DNA of 43,994 nucleotides from Candidatus Binataceae bacterium (GTDB taxonomy: Bacteria > Desulfobacterota > Binatia > Binatales > Binataceae). The stretch is from assembly GCA_035294265.1 (NCBI GenBank), contig DATGLK010000109.1:1-43994 (forward strand). Direction: 5' to 3'. The notes beneath the pieces were generated by a model. It was not told where the DNA came from, made no database searches, and saw only the letters and a program-made list of their open reading frames with translations. The translations under genes were made by a program, and so were the position numbers. Below, in pieces: positions 26,966 through 35,208 of this stretch (position 1 is the first letter of the stretch; each line of letters begins with the position of its first letter).

Positions 26966-27727
26966 ATGGCCGACGCAACCGTATGGGTCCTGATCGCGTT
27001 AGTCGCAACGCTGTCGGCGTCCGCTGGTTTTTGCACCCGGTTGATACTGGAGAGCCGTGCTCGGCGCAAGCGCGCCATACCCTACACCGGACCGCCCACG
27101 ATCGATGTCGCGGAAATTTATCAGCGGATTGGGCAGGAGATTGTACGCGCCCTGAATGAGCACGCAAAGGGTGTGAGCACAGCGATTTCGATGACGCAGC
27201 AGTTACATGCTCAAGTTGGGCTGATCGCAGGCCCATTGGAGCGAATCGCCGCCGCCGCGGAAGCGCGCGCAAGGCAGGGCAATTCGTTGAATACCTCCCG
27301 CGCACCTGCGACGAGCGACACGCCCGCTGCCTCGCCCTCGCTTGACCCTGACTACCCGGAGCGCCGAAGCCGCGAGCTACTCAGCTCACTGGCCGACGGC
27401 GGATGGCAAGCCGCTGAATCGACCATCCAAGGTCTGCGGCGGCTGGAAGCCGAAGGCTTGCGGATCCAACCTCTGGTGACCGCGGAGGACAAATGGTTAT
27501 TGATAGCTGTTAGCCTTCCCGGCTGCGGTGACGGCGTCGTGGTGCCGACCTTGGCAACGGTCATCGGGCCCGTGGCCCTCGCGCCGTGGTACGAATGCCA
27601 AGGATGCGATGGCACCACGCCGCTGACCTTGCGTGACGTATCGGTCCTCGCGCGCGCGCACCGAGAGCTGCCCGACGGCGAATGGCGCGTGTCCAAAAAG
27701 GGGTTGCTTCGTCGTGAACCGGCGTAA
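26966..27727 (+). CDS. Membrane-anchored protein of unknown function
   Basis: 253 residues, no family recognised. A single N-terminal transmembrane helix (about 6-28) is followed by a basic stretch SRARRKR, which by the positive-inside rule places the rest in the cytoplasm. Residues 45-95 are amphipathic and probably helical, 105-125 are Ala/Ser/Thr/Pro-rich, and a compact C-terminal domain (130-253) contains WYECQGCDG, a single C-x2-C pair. It starts nine bases after the ATPase gene and overlaps the vWA gene start by 14 bases. Location and topology suggest a scaffold joining the cytosolic NTPases to the membrane motor. Confidence 0.7.
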   Translation: MADATVWVLIALVATLSASAGFCTRLILESRARRKRAIPYTGPPTIDVAEIYQRIGQEIVRALNEHAKGVSTAISMTQQLHAQVGLIAGPLERIAAAAEARARQGNSLNTSRAPATSDTPAASPSLDPDYPERRSRELLSSLADGGWQAAESTIQGLRRLEAEGLRIQPLVTAEDKWLLIAVSLPGCGDGVVVPTLATVIGPVALAPWYECQGCDGTTPLTLRDVSVLARAHRELPDGEWRVSKKGLLRREPA

Positions 27728-29207
27728 TTTGGATCACTGGCAAACTGGGCGCTCTATCGTCACCTGCCTGGCACTGCTGCTGGCCCAACTGTTTTTGTGC
27801 TGCCAACGCCGGAGCGAGCTTGCCAGCGCGTCGGGACCTTCCAGCGCCGGCACTACTGCCCCCACTGTGGCGGAGCGAATTGAGCCAATACAAGTGACGA
27901 ATGCCCCCATACTTCCTCCTTGGCAGCTTACTCATTCTAGCGATTCCGCACGCGTGTATATCGACATGTCCAAAAGCGTACGCGGTTTCGCCACCGATCG
28001 CGGGAGACTTTACTATCGCTTGCTGGAGCAGCTCAAAGGGATTCTCGCGCAAGTAGGTATTTACGAATTCGCCGTCGTTGGCGTGGCGAGAAAGCTGACC
28101 GATTACGGTCCGCAGGCCCAACTGACTCATTTCGCCAATCCAAATTTTTACAACGGTGCGGAGACCAATCTGCCGGCCGCGATCACAGACGCCGCTCAAT
28201 GGAACCATGGCACCATCGCGGTAATCACTGACGGGATAGTCTCGATCGGTGAAGCGCAGCGCGTCGTTGAAGGGGGCAATTCGGACCAGGCCTGCGCCTC
28301 GGGCTTTGACGCTGTCTGCTTATCCCAAGCCATCACCAGCTACGTTGGACACGGCAACGGGTTCTGGATTGTCTCGATACGAATGCCGTACCAGGGTCCT
28401 TACTACGTCGAGGAGCCGGGACCTAACTCTCGCAGGGGGCAAGTACTGCGCGGCTCCTTCCCACCCCATCCGCTACAAATCTGGATTGGGTCGCCCTCGG
28501 TCGCCACCGGCCGCGGCTTGGCGCAGGAACTTCTTCAGTACGCAAAAACCCAGCATCTGGAAGCGATCGCGCTGGAGGCCGCTCCCGGCGCATGGACGCG
28601 ATGGACCGTTGCTCCGCTCAAGCCGACGAACATCGTCGAGTTGCCGGGCTTCGCCGACGGCGACAAATGGGCGAGCATCGGTGACCAGGAAAACCCGCCG
28701 AATCTGCAGGTGCTCCAGCCAACCGCGTCGCGGTTCTTGCGCAGGAAGCTCGATCCACGGTTCGGTGTCGCGCTGCCCGTAACCGTCGTTACCTCGGGGT
28801 CCGCTGGCCTAACTCCGCTGCTACTGGCCGACGAAACGGTCACGCCCGAACTGCCCGACGTCGATGCCATAGTTAAATTCCCGGCCAGCGAGGCCGGTCA
28901 GACTGGGACCTACGCAGAGTTTCGGCTCAAATATCGCAACGCCTTGGCAGAGCAACGCTATTCCCGCAGCGTTGTTTTGGATGCTTCCTGGCACGTGCGC
29001 CCCGCAACCGCCAAGCCGCGGGAGTCCTGGTCCTCCGATACCGACGACGACCCCAAGAGCCTTGCCGGGACAGTCAATTTCAGCTCGTTCCTCGGGCTGT
29101 TGCAGGAACAGCTCGTGCGTACATCCCAGGACGAGGTCGTACGCGAGCCTCTTCTGCGCCTGGATTACGTTAAGGATAGCGGCGGCGGCTTTGGGCTCCA
29201 TCACTAG
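27714..29207 (+). CDS. Exported von Willebrand A domain (lipo)protein
   Basis: About 497 residues, started here at a GTG that is the first in-frame start downstream of AAAAGGGG. The N-terminus NRRNLDHWQTGRS then TCLALLLAQLFLCC is a signal sequence with a lipoprotein-like Cys pair, so the protein should face the periplasm. A vWA domain follows: MIDAS residues D84-x-S86-x-S88 in YIDMSKSVRG, T151 in GAETNLPAA and D173 in VITDGIVS are all present, so divalent-metal-dependent ligand binding is plausible. The C-terminal 270 residues are beta-rich and unassigned. The gene overlaps both neighbours. It could sense or bind a surface ligand for the motor complex. Confidence 0.78.
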   Translation: MNRRNLDHWQTGRSIVTCLALLLAQLFLCCQRRSELASASGPSSAGTTAPTVAERIEPIQVTNAPILPPWQLTHSSDSARVYIDMSKSVRGFATDRGRLYYRLLEQLKGILAQVGIYEFAVVGVARKLTDYGPQAQLTHFANPNFYNGAETNLPAAITDAAQWNHGTIAVITDGIVSIGEAQRVVEGGNSDQACASGFDAVCLSQAITSYVGHGNGFWIVSIRMPYQGPYYVEEPGPNSRRGQVLRGSFPPHPLQIWIGSPSVATGRGLAQELLQYAKTQHLEAIALEAAPGAWTRWTVAPLKPTNIVELPGFADGDKWASIGDQENPPNLQVLQPTASRFLRRKLDPRFGVALPVTVVTSGSAGLTPLLLADETVTPELPDVDAIVKFPASEAGQTGTYAEFRLKYRNALAEQRYSRSVVLDASWHVRPATAKPRESWSSDTDDDPKSLAGTVNFSSFLGLLQEQLVRTSQDEVVREPLLRLDYVKDSGGGFGLHH

Positions 29208-31143
29208 CCAAACGCTGGCCGCGCCAGGACCTACGCAACTTGCTGCGCTGCTAGCACTTGCGGTTGGGGTAGCGGGATTCCTTTTGGCGGCGCTTCGCGC
29301 GCTATATCTGGGCGCCGCCAGCCGGCGATTGGCGCGCAGCAAAGCAGAGTGGGAGACCCTGGCTACTATCACCAAACCACAAGGTTTTCGCCGCCTGATG
29401 GAATACCTGGAGCGCAGCCGTTCGGCAACCGGAAGCGAGCCACAGGAGGTCTGGCGCGCGGCGCTCGATCAGCTGATGGCCCGAGAGGAGCAGTGGGAGG
29501 GTTTCCTGCGGGCATTGATATCCGTCGCCGTCCTGCTTGGTCTGCTTGGTACCGTCCTGGGCTTCATGAGCCTGGCCCCGGCCCTGACCCGGCACGCCCT
29601 GGATCAGCTTGACGCCAAACTGGGCGGGGTTTTTATCGGCACCGGCGCCGGCATCCTGAGCGCGCTGCTTATCTACTTGGTCGCCCTCCCGTGGCTGCGT
29701 AGCGCAACGGTTAGCTGGGCCGCATGTGTGGAAGACGCTGGCCGCATTGCGCTACTCCCGCTCCTCCCTCGGCCGCCGACCAAGATTCAGGATCTGGTCC
29801 TCGACGAACTTACCCGACGGCTCGATGCCGTGGCTCAGGCTTGGGTTTCGACCCTGGCCGAGCCGGCACGGGCGCTCAGGGATGAGGTCGGCGCGGCAGC
29901 CACCTCGGTGCAACAAATCAGCGACGCTCTGCGCGCGGTGGAGATAACCAGCGGCGATTTGAAGGCGTTGGCCGCCAGCGCGCGCGGGATGGGCACGGCG
30001 GCCAAGTCGATGGTGGAGTCGTCGATGCAGTTCGCCACTGGAGCACAGCACCTGGACACGGTAGCAGGCGGCTTCGGCCAGCAATTGGGGTCACTAGCGA
30101 CCGTGATTGAAACGAATCGCACTCAGACCGCGGCGCTGGGGCAGACCCTTGCCGAAGGACGTGCCGTGATCGAGCGCGAGGGTACGGAGCTACACGCCGC
30201 CTTGGCGCGAATCGCGGAAAATTTCGAACAACTCGCCGGCTTGGTTCACAGCCGCATGAATGAAGAGGCCGGCGTCTCTCAGGAAGCGAGGCGAGCAGTG
30301 GAGCGACTGGCTGACGTCGTCGCGTCAACCGAGAAGGCGTTGGCCGAAATGGCCGACAACGCCCACGAAATGAACCTGGCAGCCGCCAAGCTAGCCACGA
30401 GCGCGGGCGAGACCCAGGACAGGATCGTTAAGTCGCTGCAGGAGCACTTGGAGCGCTGGACGTCGGCTCAGCAGCTCCTGATGCAACCGATTGCCAGACA
30501 ACTGACCGGCCTGCCCGAAGCGCTGGGCGAGGCCCGGGAGCATCTCAAAAGTGCCGCCGAGAGCGTTAGCCAAATTGGGCATGAATTCTCGGCTCTCGTG
30601 CGTGCCGAAATTTCGAGCGTGGGTCGCACCGCCGCGGAGGCGGTTAATCGCCTGGATACAAAAATGCAGCAAATTTTAGAGGCTGCACGGCCGCCGACGA
30701 ACTCACCCTTGGCCGTCGATCCGATCGCGTACGAACAACAAGCGACACCGCATGATCGCCCCGCGCTTCAGCTAGCCTCGGCCGCTTCGGCTTCGCGGGA
30801 TGCAGGCCAGCAGGCCGAACCATCTCCGGGCGGGTTGCCCGATCGTTCGGACGCGGACGGTGAGCGGCAACCTAAAGAAGGCATCAAACCAACCTCGGAC
30901 GGTGCGCCCACAGAGCTAATTTCCGCGGCCTCCGAGAGGGCTGCCAAGCCCGCGCCCCCAAACGAGGTGTCGCAGGCAGACTCTGGCCTGCCCGCCGCCA
31001 TACCATTGCCCCCTGCGAGCCCCGAAGCAGCTCTGCCGCACCCCGTGCATACCTCCAAAATGACATCGCACGGGGATGGCGAGCGCAAAGGCACACAAGA
31101 TAAGCGTGGCGGATTTTTCAGCCGCTGGATGGGGCGTCACTGA
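29191..31143 (+). CDS. MotA/TolQ/ExbB/ZorA-like ion-channel subunit with long coiled-coil tail
   Basis: About 650 residues. The start is placed at a TTG overlapping the vWA stop, with AAGGA somewhat far upstream; no better start precedes the first helix. Three membrane helices (15-40, 106-127, 144-168) have the ExbB/TolQ order, with the signature LLGLLGTVLGFM in the second and GVFIGTGAGILSALLIYL in the third. T121 and T151 sit where ExbB and TolQ have conserved channel Thr residues. A largely helical tail of some 350 residues with heptad-like spacing follows, then a Pro/Ala-rich disordered part and a basic end GFFSRWMGRH. A long cytoplasmic tail on such a channel is a ZorA feature. Confidence 0.83.
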   Translation: MGSITSQTLAAPGPTQLAALLALAVGVAGFLLAALRALYLGAASRRLARSKAEWETLATITKPQGFRRLMEYLERSRSATGSEPQEVWRAALDQLMAREEQWEGFLRALISVAVLLGLLGTVLGFMSLAPALTRHALDQLDAKLGGVFIGTGAGILSALLIYLVALPWLRSATVSWAACVEDAGRIALLPLLPRPPTKIQDLVLDELTRRLDAVAQAWVSTLAEPARALRDEVGAAATSVQQISDALRAVEITSGDLKALAASARGMGTAAKSMVESSMQFATGAQHLDTVAGGFGQQLGSLATVIETNRTQTAALGQTLAEGRAVIEREGTELHAALARIAENFEQLAGLVHSRMNEEAGVSQEARRAVERLADVVASTEKALAEMADNAHEMNLAAAKLATSAGETQDRIVKSLQEHLERWTSAQQLLMQPIARQLTGLPEALGEAREHLKSAAESVSQIGHEFSALVRAEISSVGRTAAEAVNRLDTKMQQILEAARPPTNSPLAVDPIAYEQQATPHDRPALQLASAASASRDAGQQAEPSPGGLPDRSDADGERQPKEGIKPTSDGAPTELISAASERAAKPAPPNEVSQADSGLPAAIPLPPASPEAALPHPVHTSKMTSHGDGERKGTQDKRGGFFSRWMGRH

Positions 31144-31736
31144 TGGTGCGGCGAAGACCAGTGGATGGCGCCGGCGAAATCTGGGTCGTGGTAGCCGACG
31201 TCTTTATCGGCTTCTTGGTGGTAGTGATACTCATTACTCTGCCGCGAGCGCCCACCAACGCATCGCCCCATCCCCACATCGCACCGACCCCGCCCGCGCT
31301 GGATTTCTTAGCTTTCCAGCGTGAGTACCAAGAACTTAAGGTTCGTCTAGAGCAGCTCGCAATGGCTGACGCGGATCTCAAAAAACGCGTCGCCGACCTG
31401 CAACAGCAGATCGATCAGTTGAAAGGCCTTCACTCGCCCGCGCTCCCTACCTGCAAATACACCGGGTTAGCTACAGGACCGCTGTTTGACGCTGAAATCC
31501 AAGGCGGCGATCGTTTCGAAATCGACGGCCAGGCGTACTCCTTGGAGCAAATCAGCGTGAGGTTCAGACAGCAGTTAGACGCAGCCGATAAGGGCAAGTG
31601 CAGGCACACCGTCGGAGTCTGTTACAACTCCGGCCTGAGCGTACCCGATGCCAATACTGGGCGCCAAGCGCTCCAGCGGTTATTCTATGTCGGAGAGTTG
31701 AGCGGTCAGCGCTGCGCCGCGCTGTTCCCCAAGTAG
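31143..31736 (+). CDS. MotB/ExbD/ZorB-like stator partner
   Basis: 197 residues: a short basic cytosolic N-terminus, one transmembrane helix, a coiled coil (about 58-97) and a periplasmic domain. The helix begins VVVADVFIGFLVVVILI; D19 lies where MotB, ExbD and ZorB carry the essential ion-carrying Asp, and the AD-x-F spacing resembles MotB's YADF. The periplasmic domain holds four Cys, likely two disulfides, and HTVGVCYNSGLSVPDANTG with a following helix, only faintly like the OmpA peptidoglycan-binding motif. Its ATG overlaps the stop of the channel-subunit gene (TGATG), as expected for a motor pair made together. Confidence 0.78.
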   Translation: MVRRRPVDGAGEIWVVVADVFIGFLVVVILITLPRAPTNASPHPHIAPTPPALDFLAFQREYQELKVRLEQLAMADADLKKRVADLQQQIDQLKGLHSPALPTCKYTGLATGPLFDAEIQGGDRFEIDGQAYSLEQISVRFRQQLDAADKGKCRHTVGVCYNSGLSVPDANTGRQALQRLFYVGELSGQRCAALFPK

Positions 31737-31738
31737 AC

Positions 31739-31755
31739 GAGGAGTACCCGCTATT
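31739..31755 (+). promoter_or_regulatory. Ribosome-binding site deciding an ATT start of the PLD gene
   Basis: GAGGAG (31739-31744) lies three bases after the preceding stop and eight bases before ATT in the PLD frame. No ATG, GTG or TTG is in frame until 31789, which has no ribosome-binding motif. ATT starts are rare but known (infC), and the residues between 31753 and 31789 complete a Sec signal. Confidence 0.45.
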
Positions 31756-32487
31756 AATCGGCCGCGCCCGTTTCTCTATTTCTACCTGGTGACATTCTTG
31801 GTCGCAGTCACGACCCGAATCGCCATGGGGCAGGTTCAGGCATGCTTTTCCCCGCCTCTGCCCAACGGATGCGATCCGCTAACCGCCATCGTCAATGCCA
31901 TCCAGGCGGCTTCCCACTCGATCAGAGTCCAGATATATGCCCTAACTTCGCAGCCAATAGTCGCAGCGCTGGCCGCGGCCAAACAGCGCAGGGTCGACGT
32001 GCGCGTGATTCTGGATAGAAGCCAGCTGGTCGGAGACTCCAGCGAATCGCCCGCGGTTGGCCGGCTCATCTCCGCTGGAATCCCGATCATGGTGGACACC
32101 GTACCCGGACTTATGCACGACAAAAACATGGTGATCGACGGGCAGACAGTGTTGACCGGGAGCTTCAATTACACCTGGTCGGCCGAGCATCGCAATGCCG
32201 AGACGTTGCTTGTAATCCACAATCCGCAGCTCGCCGCGCAGTACACCAACGATTGGAACATGCGCGCTTCTCGCTCGCGCCCCCTAACCGCTGTTGGCGC
32301 ACTGCCTCAACTTGATGCAAGCAAGACGCCTGGGGCCGTGCGAGGTAATCGCCGAACGATGATTTATCAGTGGCCGGGATGCCCTTACTACGACAAAATT
32401 GCACCCTCCAATCGGGTTAGCTTTCCCACTGCCCAAGCGGCGCAAGCAGCGGGATATCGCGCGGCGCGAAACTGTCCGCCGGACTAG
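31753..32487 (+). CDS. Exported phospholipase D-family nuclease (Nuc-like)
   Basis: A single-HKD phospholipase-D protein, like the periplasmic endonuclease Nuc that works as a dimer. The HKD motif is complete: H122-x-K124-x4-D129-x6-G136-S137-x-N139. The C-terminal 45 residues (IYQWPGCPYYDKI, NRVSF, AGYRAARNC) resemble the small Cys-containing domain often attached to nucleases. From an ATT at 31753, spaced eight bases after GAGGAG, the N-terminus becomes NRPRPFLYFYLVTFLVAV, a good signal peptide. If ATT is not used, the first standard start is GTG at 31789, giving a 232-residue protein with a shortened signal. Position suggests it is the effector of the cluster, though it might be an independent gene. 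Confidence 0.85.
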   Translation: MNRPRPFLYFYLVTFLVAVTTRIAMGQVQACFSPPLPNGCDPLTAIVNAIQAASHSIRVQIYALTSQPIVAALAAAKQRRVDVRVILDRSQLVGDSSESPAVGRLISAGIPIMVDTVPGLMHDKNMVIDGQTVLTGSFNYTWSAEHRNAETLLVIHNPQLAAQYTNDWNMRASRSRPLTAVGALPQLDASKTPGAVRGNRRTMIYQWPGCPYYDKIAPSNRVSFPTAQAAQAAGYRAARNCPPD

Positions 32488-32566
32488 CCCTGATGGCCTG
32501 CCCTCACGGGGGACGAAATGGGCCGAGCGATGCGCTAACATTCTGGCCGTGGCGATCGGCGAGGGG

Positions 32567-33505
32567 ATGGTCGAAGTAACAGGGCTGGGCAAGAGCTTTG
32601 GCTCGCGCCGCGTGCTGGATGAGGTCAGCTTCAGCGTCCGACCGGGCGAGCTGGTCGGATTGCTCGGTCCCAACGGGGCCGGCAAGACCACCACGCTCTC
32701 CATTCTGGCCACCGTCCTCAACCCCGATCAGGGCGAGGTCACTATCGCGGGCTTGGATTTAGCCACCCAGCGCGCCGCGATTCGTGCCCGCCTGGGACTG
32801 GTACCGCAAAGCCTGGCGCTCTACCCCACTCTAACCGCGCGTGAAAACCTGCTCTTGTTCGCCCGTCTGCGCGGAGCCACCGCCCGTGAGGCGCGTCGCA
32901 CGTGCGCCGAAGTCTTGGATGAAGTGGGCTTGACCGAGCATGCCCAGCGCACGGTCGGGCTACTCTCGGGCGGGATGAAACGGCGACTCAATCTGGCCTG
33001 CGCCCTGGTCCATCGGCCCCAGGTTTTGTTGCTCGACGAGCCGACGGTGGGCGTGGACCCGCAATCGCGCGAGCGCATCCTGAGCATTATCAAGGAGTTA
33101 GGACAGAACGGCACCGCCGTGCTCTACTGTACCCATTACATGGATGAAGTCGAACGCGTCTGCAGTCGGGTGGTCCTGATCGATCATGGGCGCGTGGTGG
33201 CCTCTGGCACGACCGCCGAACTGGTGGGTCTGGCCGGCGCACGGCCGCGAATCGAGTTGTATTTTCAATCCCCGCCGCCCCGCAACTGGTACCTAGGACT
33301 GCCCGAGGTCAGCGAACTGACACCCGCGCCTAGCCGCAATCATAGCGTGCTGGAATTCGATAGCCTGCCCCGCGTCCAAGAATTATTGAACCGCGCTCAG
33401 GCGGTGGGATCGGTGCTGGAGTTCACCGTCCATAGCCCAAATCTCTCCGACGCCTTCATGGCCTTAACCGGCCATCAACTGCGCGACGAGCACGAGTCCG
33501 GGTAA
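32567..33505 (+). CDS. ABC-2 transporter ATP-binding protein
   Basis: A 312-residue ATPase of the drug/polysaccharide-export ABC-2 class. It has Walker A GPNGAGKTT, signature LLSGGMKRRLN, Walker B VLLLDEPTVGVD, and the H-loop in YCTHYMDEVE. A short C-terminal regulatory extension of some 80 residues follows. The ATG at 32567 lies directly before the first beta strand but GAGGGG is too close; a GTG at 32549 is an alternative start. It overlaps nothing and is separated by 79 bases from the nuclease gene, so I treat it as a separate operon with the permease that starts nine bases after its stop. Confidence 0.93.
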   Translation: MVEVTGLGKSFGSRRVLDEVSFSVRPGELVGLLGPNGAGKTTTLSILATVLNPDQGEVTIAGLDLATQRAAIRARLGLVPQSLALYPTLTARENLLLFARLRGATAREARRTCAEVLDEVGLTEHAQRTVGLLSGGMKRRLNLACALVHRPQVLLLDEPTVGVDPQSRERILSIIKELGQNGTAVLYCTHYMDEVERVCSRVVLIDHGRVVASGTTAELVGLAGARPRIELYFQSPPPRNWYLGLPEVSELTPAPSRNHSVLEFDSLPRVQELLNRAQAVGSVLEFTVHSPNLSDAFMALTGHQLRDEHESG

Positions 33506-33513
33506 GCCGACGC

Positions 33514-35208
33514 ATGATCTGGCGCACCACCAGGCTCATCCTGGTCAATGAATTTCGCCTGCTCCTTCACGATCACGCGGCCCTGTTCATGATGTTCTTG
33601 GCGCCGGTGGCGATAATCGCGGTCGCAGGCTTTTCCCTGGGTAACCTCTACGGCGTCCACCCCGACCGCGGCGGCTACTTGGTAGCACTGCTCGATCAGG
33701 ATCACGGGGTGGTGGCGAGTACGATCCGCGGAGCGCTCAGCCACTCCCCTGGTATTCGGGTGAGGCCGGTTGCCAGCTTGGCCCAGGCGCGCCAATTGAT
33801 TATCAACGACGAGCGCGCACCGCTGGCGCTTGTGATTCCGGCCGGCACCAGCGCCACCTTCGCGGCCGGCGGCAAGCCGGCCATCGAACTCTATATCGAT
33901 CCGCTGAAACGGCTGCAGGCAGCCGCGATCCAAGCTCAACTGGCCCAAATCGGCCGTAATCTTCAGATCGCGGCGCAAGCGCGCGCCCAGCATCAAATCG
34001 ACCTTCGGAGCGCGGCCCTGCGCCGCCGGTTGGAGCAACTGACCGCCGACGCCCGGGCCACTTCCATCCGGGCCGACGCTTACGTGCGCGAGTTGAAGGC
34101 AGCGCAAAAGCAGGCCCGGCGCCGGGCCCAAGGCGCAATCCGCCTCCAGCTAAGCGCTGTGCGCACCCAAACCCAAACCGCGATCGATCGCTCGGTGGCC
34201 CAGATCAAAAACACGCTGGCGAGCGAATTGAGCGCGCGCCAAGGGGCAATCGACGCGCTGACCCAGTATCTGCGCGCCTTGCAACGAAGCCAAGCCCAAT
34301 TTCAATCGTGGCTGGACCGACTCAAGCAATTGGCGGGATCCCATGCCGGCCAGATTCCACCACCGCCAATCTGGCCCGCGGCGCCCAACGCCGCCCAATT
34401 GGCAATTCTTTCAGCCCCAATGAAAGTTCCCATCAACGCTCCGGTACTGCCCTCGGTCGACGACAGTTTCAAGCTACCCGTGCCGCACGTCAAAATGCCC
34501 TCGCCTCCCCCACAAGCGCCCGCTCTGTCCGATCTGGTCCCTGCGAATGCCACCTTGCCAGGCACCGTGGGGTGGGACACTCGACCGCTGATTTCCGGCC
34601 TGCAAGTCAATTCCTTCGATCAGTACGTGCCCGGCTTCGGCATCACCTTTCTGCTGATCGACATGCTTTGGGGAGTGGGCGTGGGGCTGATCGACGAGCG
34701 CGAGTGGGGCACCCTGCAACGGCTGCGCGCCGGGGGCGCCCCGGTGACTGGGCTGATGCTGGGAAAGCTCTCGGCCCGCCTGCTAATCGGTACGTTTCAG
34801 ATGGCGGTGCTGTTCGCGGTCGGCCGCCTGCTGTTCGGGATCAGCCTGGGCCACAATCCGGCGATGCTGCTAATGCCCGCGGCCGCCATCGCTTTTGCCG
34901 CCGGCGCCTTCGGCCTGCTGATCGCCTGCGTGGCGCGCAGCCGCGACGCCGTGCTGCCAATCGGCTCGGTGGCCGCGATGGCGATGTCGGCCATTGGCGG
35001 CTGTTGGTGGCCGCTGGGCTTCGAGCCGGCCTGGATGCGCGCGGTGGCGATGTGGATGCCCACCACCTGGACGATGCGTGCCTTCAACGATCTGATGATT
35101 CGCGGCCTGCCCGCGCCCAGCGCGCTGGTCCCGTCGGCTTTTACCTTCGCGCTGGGACTTGGCTATTTGATTATTGGCCTGCTCGGCGCCGTGCGCTTTT
35201 ACGACTAA
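33514..35208 (+). CDS. ABC-2 type permease with large extracytoplasmic domain
   Basis: The membrane half of the exporter, 564 residues. One N-terminal helix (about 22-47) leads into an extracytoplasmic region of roughly 320 residues that contains a long Arg/Gln/Ala-rich coiled coil (130-270) and a Pro-rich stretch near 285-345. Five helices follow at 370-560, with the family's GVGVGLIDEREWGTLQRLRA before the second and PTTWTMRAFNDL near the end. This layout fits YhgE/DrrB-like exporters. Substrate unknown. It is cotranscribed with the ATPase. Confidence 0.9.
   Translation: MIWRTTRLILVNEFRLLLHDHAALFMMFLAPVAIIAVAGFSLGNLYGVHPDRGGYLVALLDQDHGVVASTIRGALSHSPGIRVRPVASLAQARQLIINDERAPLALVIPAGTSATFAAGGKPAIELYIDPLKRLQAAAIQAQLAQIGRNLQIAAQARAQHQIDLRSAALRRRLEQLTADARATSIRADAYVRELKAAQKQARRRAQGAIRLQLSAVRTQTQTAIDRSVAQIKNTLASELSARQGAIDALTQYLRALQRSQAQFQSWLDRLKQLAGSHAGQIPPPPIWPAAPNAAQLAILSAPMKVPINAPVLPSVDDSFKLPVPHVKMPSPPPQAPALSDLVPANATLPGTVGWDTRPLISGLQVNSFDQYVPGFGITFLLIDMLWGVGVGLIDEREWGTLQRLRAGGAPVTGLMLGKLSARLLIGTFQMAVLFAVGRLLFGISLGHNPAMLLMPAAAIAFAAGAFGLLIACVARSRDAVLPIGSVAAMAMSAIGGCWWPLGFEPAWMRAVAMWMPTTWTMRAFNDLMIRGLPAPSALVPSAFTFALGLGYLIIGLLGAVRFYD

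Noticed and set aside
32567-35208. ABC exporter pair as part of the tubulin/motor cluster
   Set aside because: It follows on the same strand but after a 79-base gap, with its own start signals and no overlap; membership is unsupported without comparative data.
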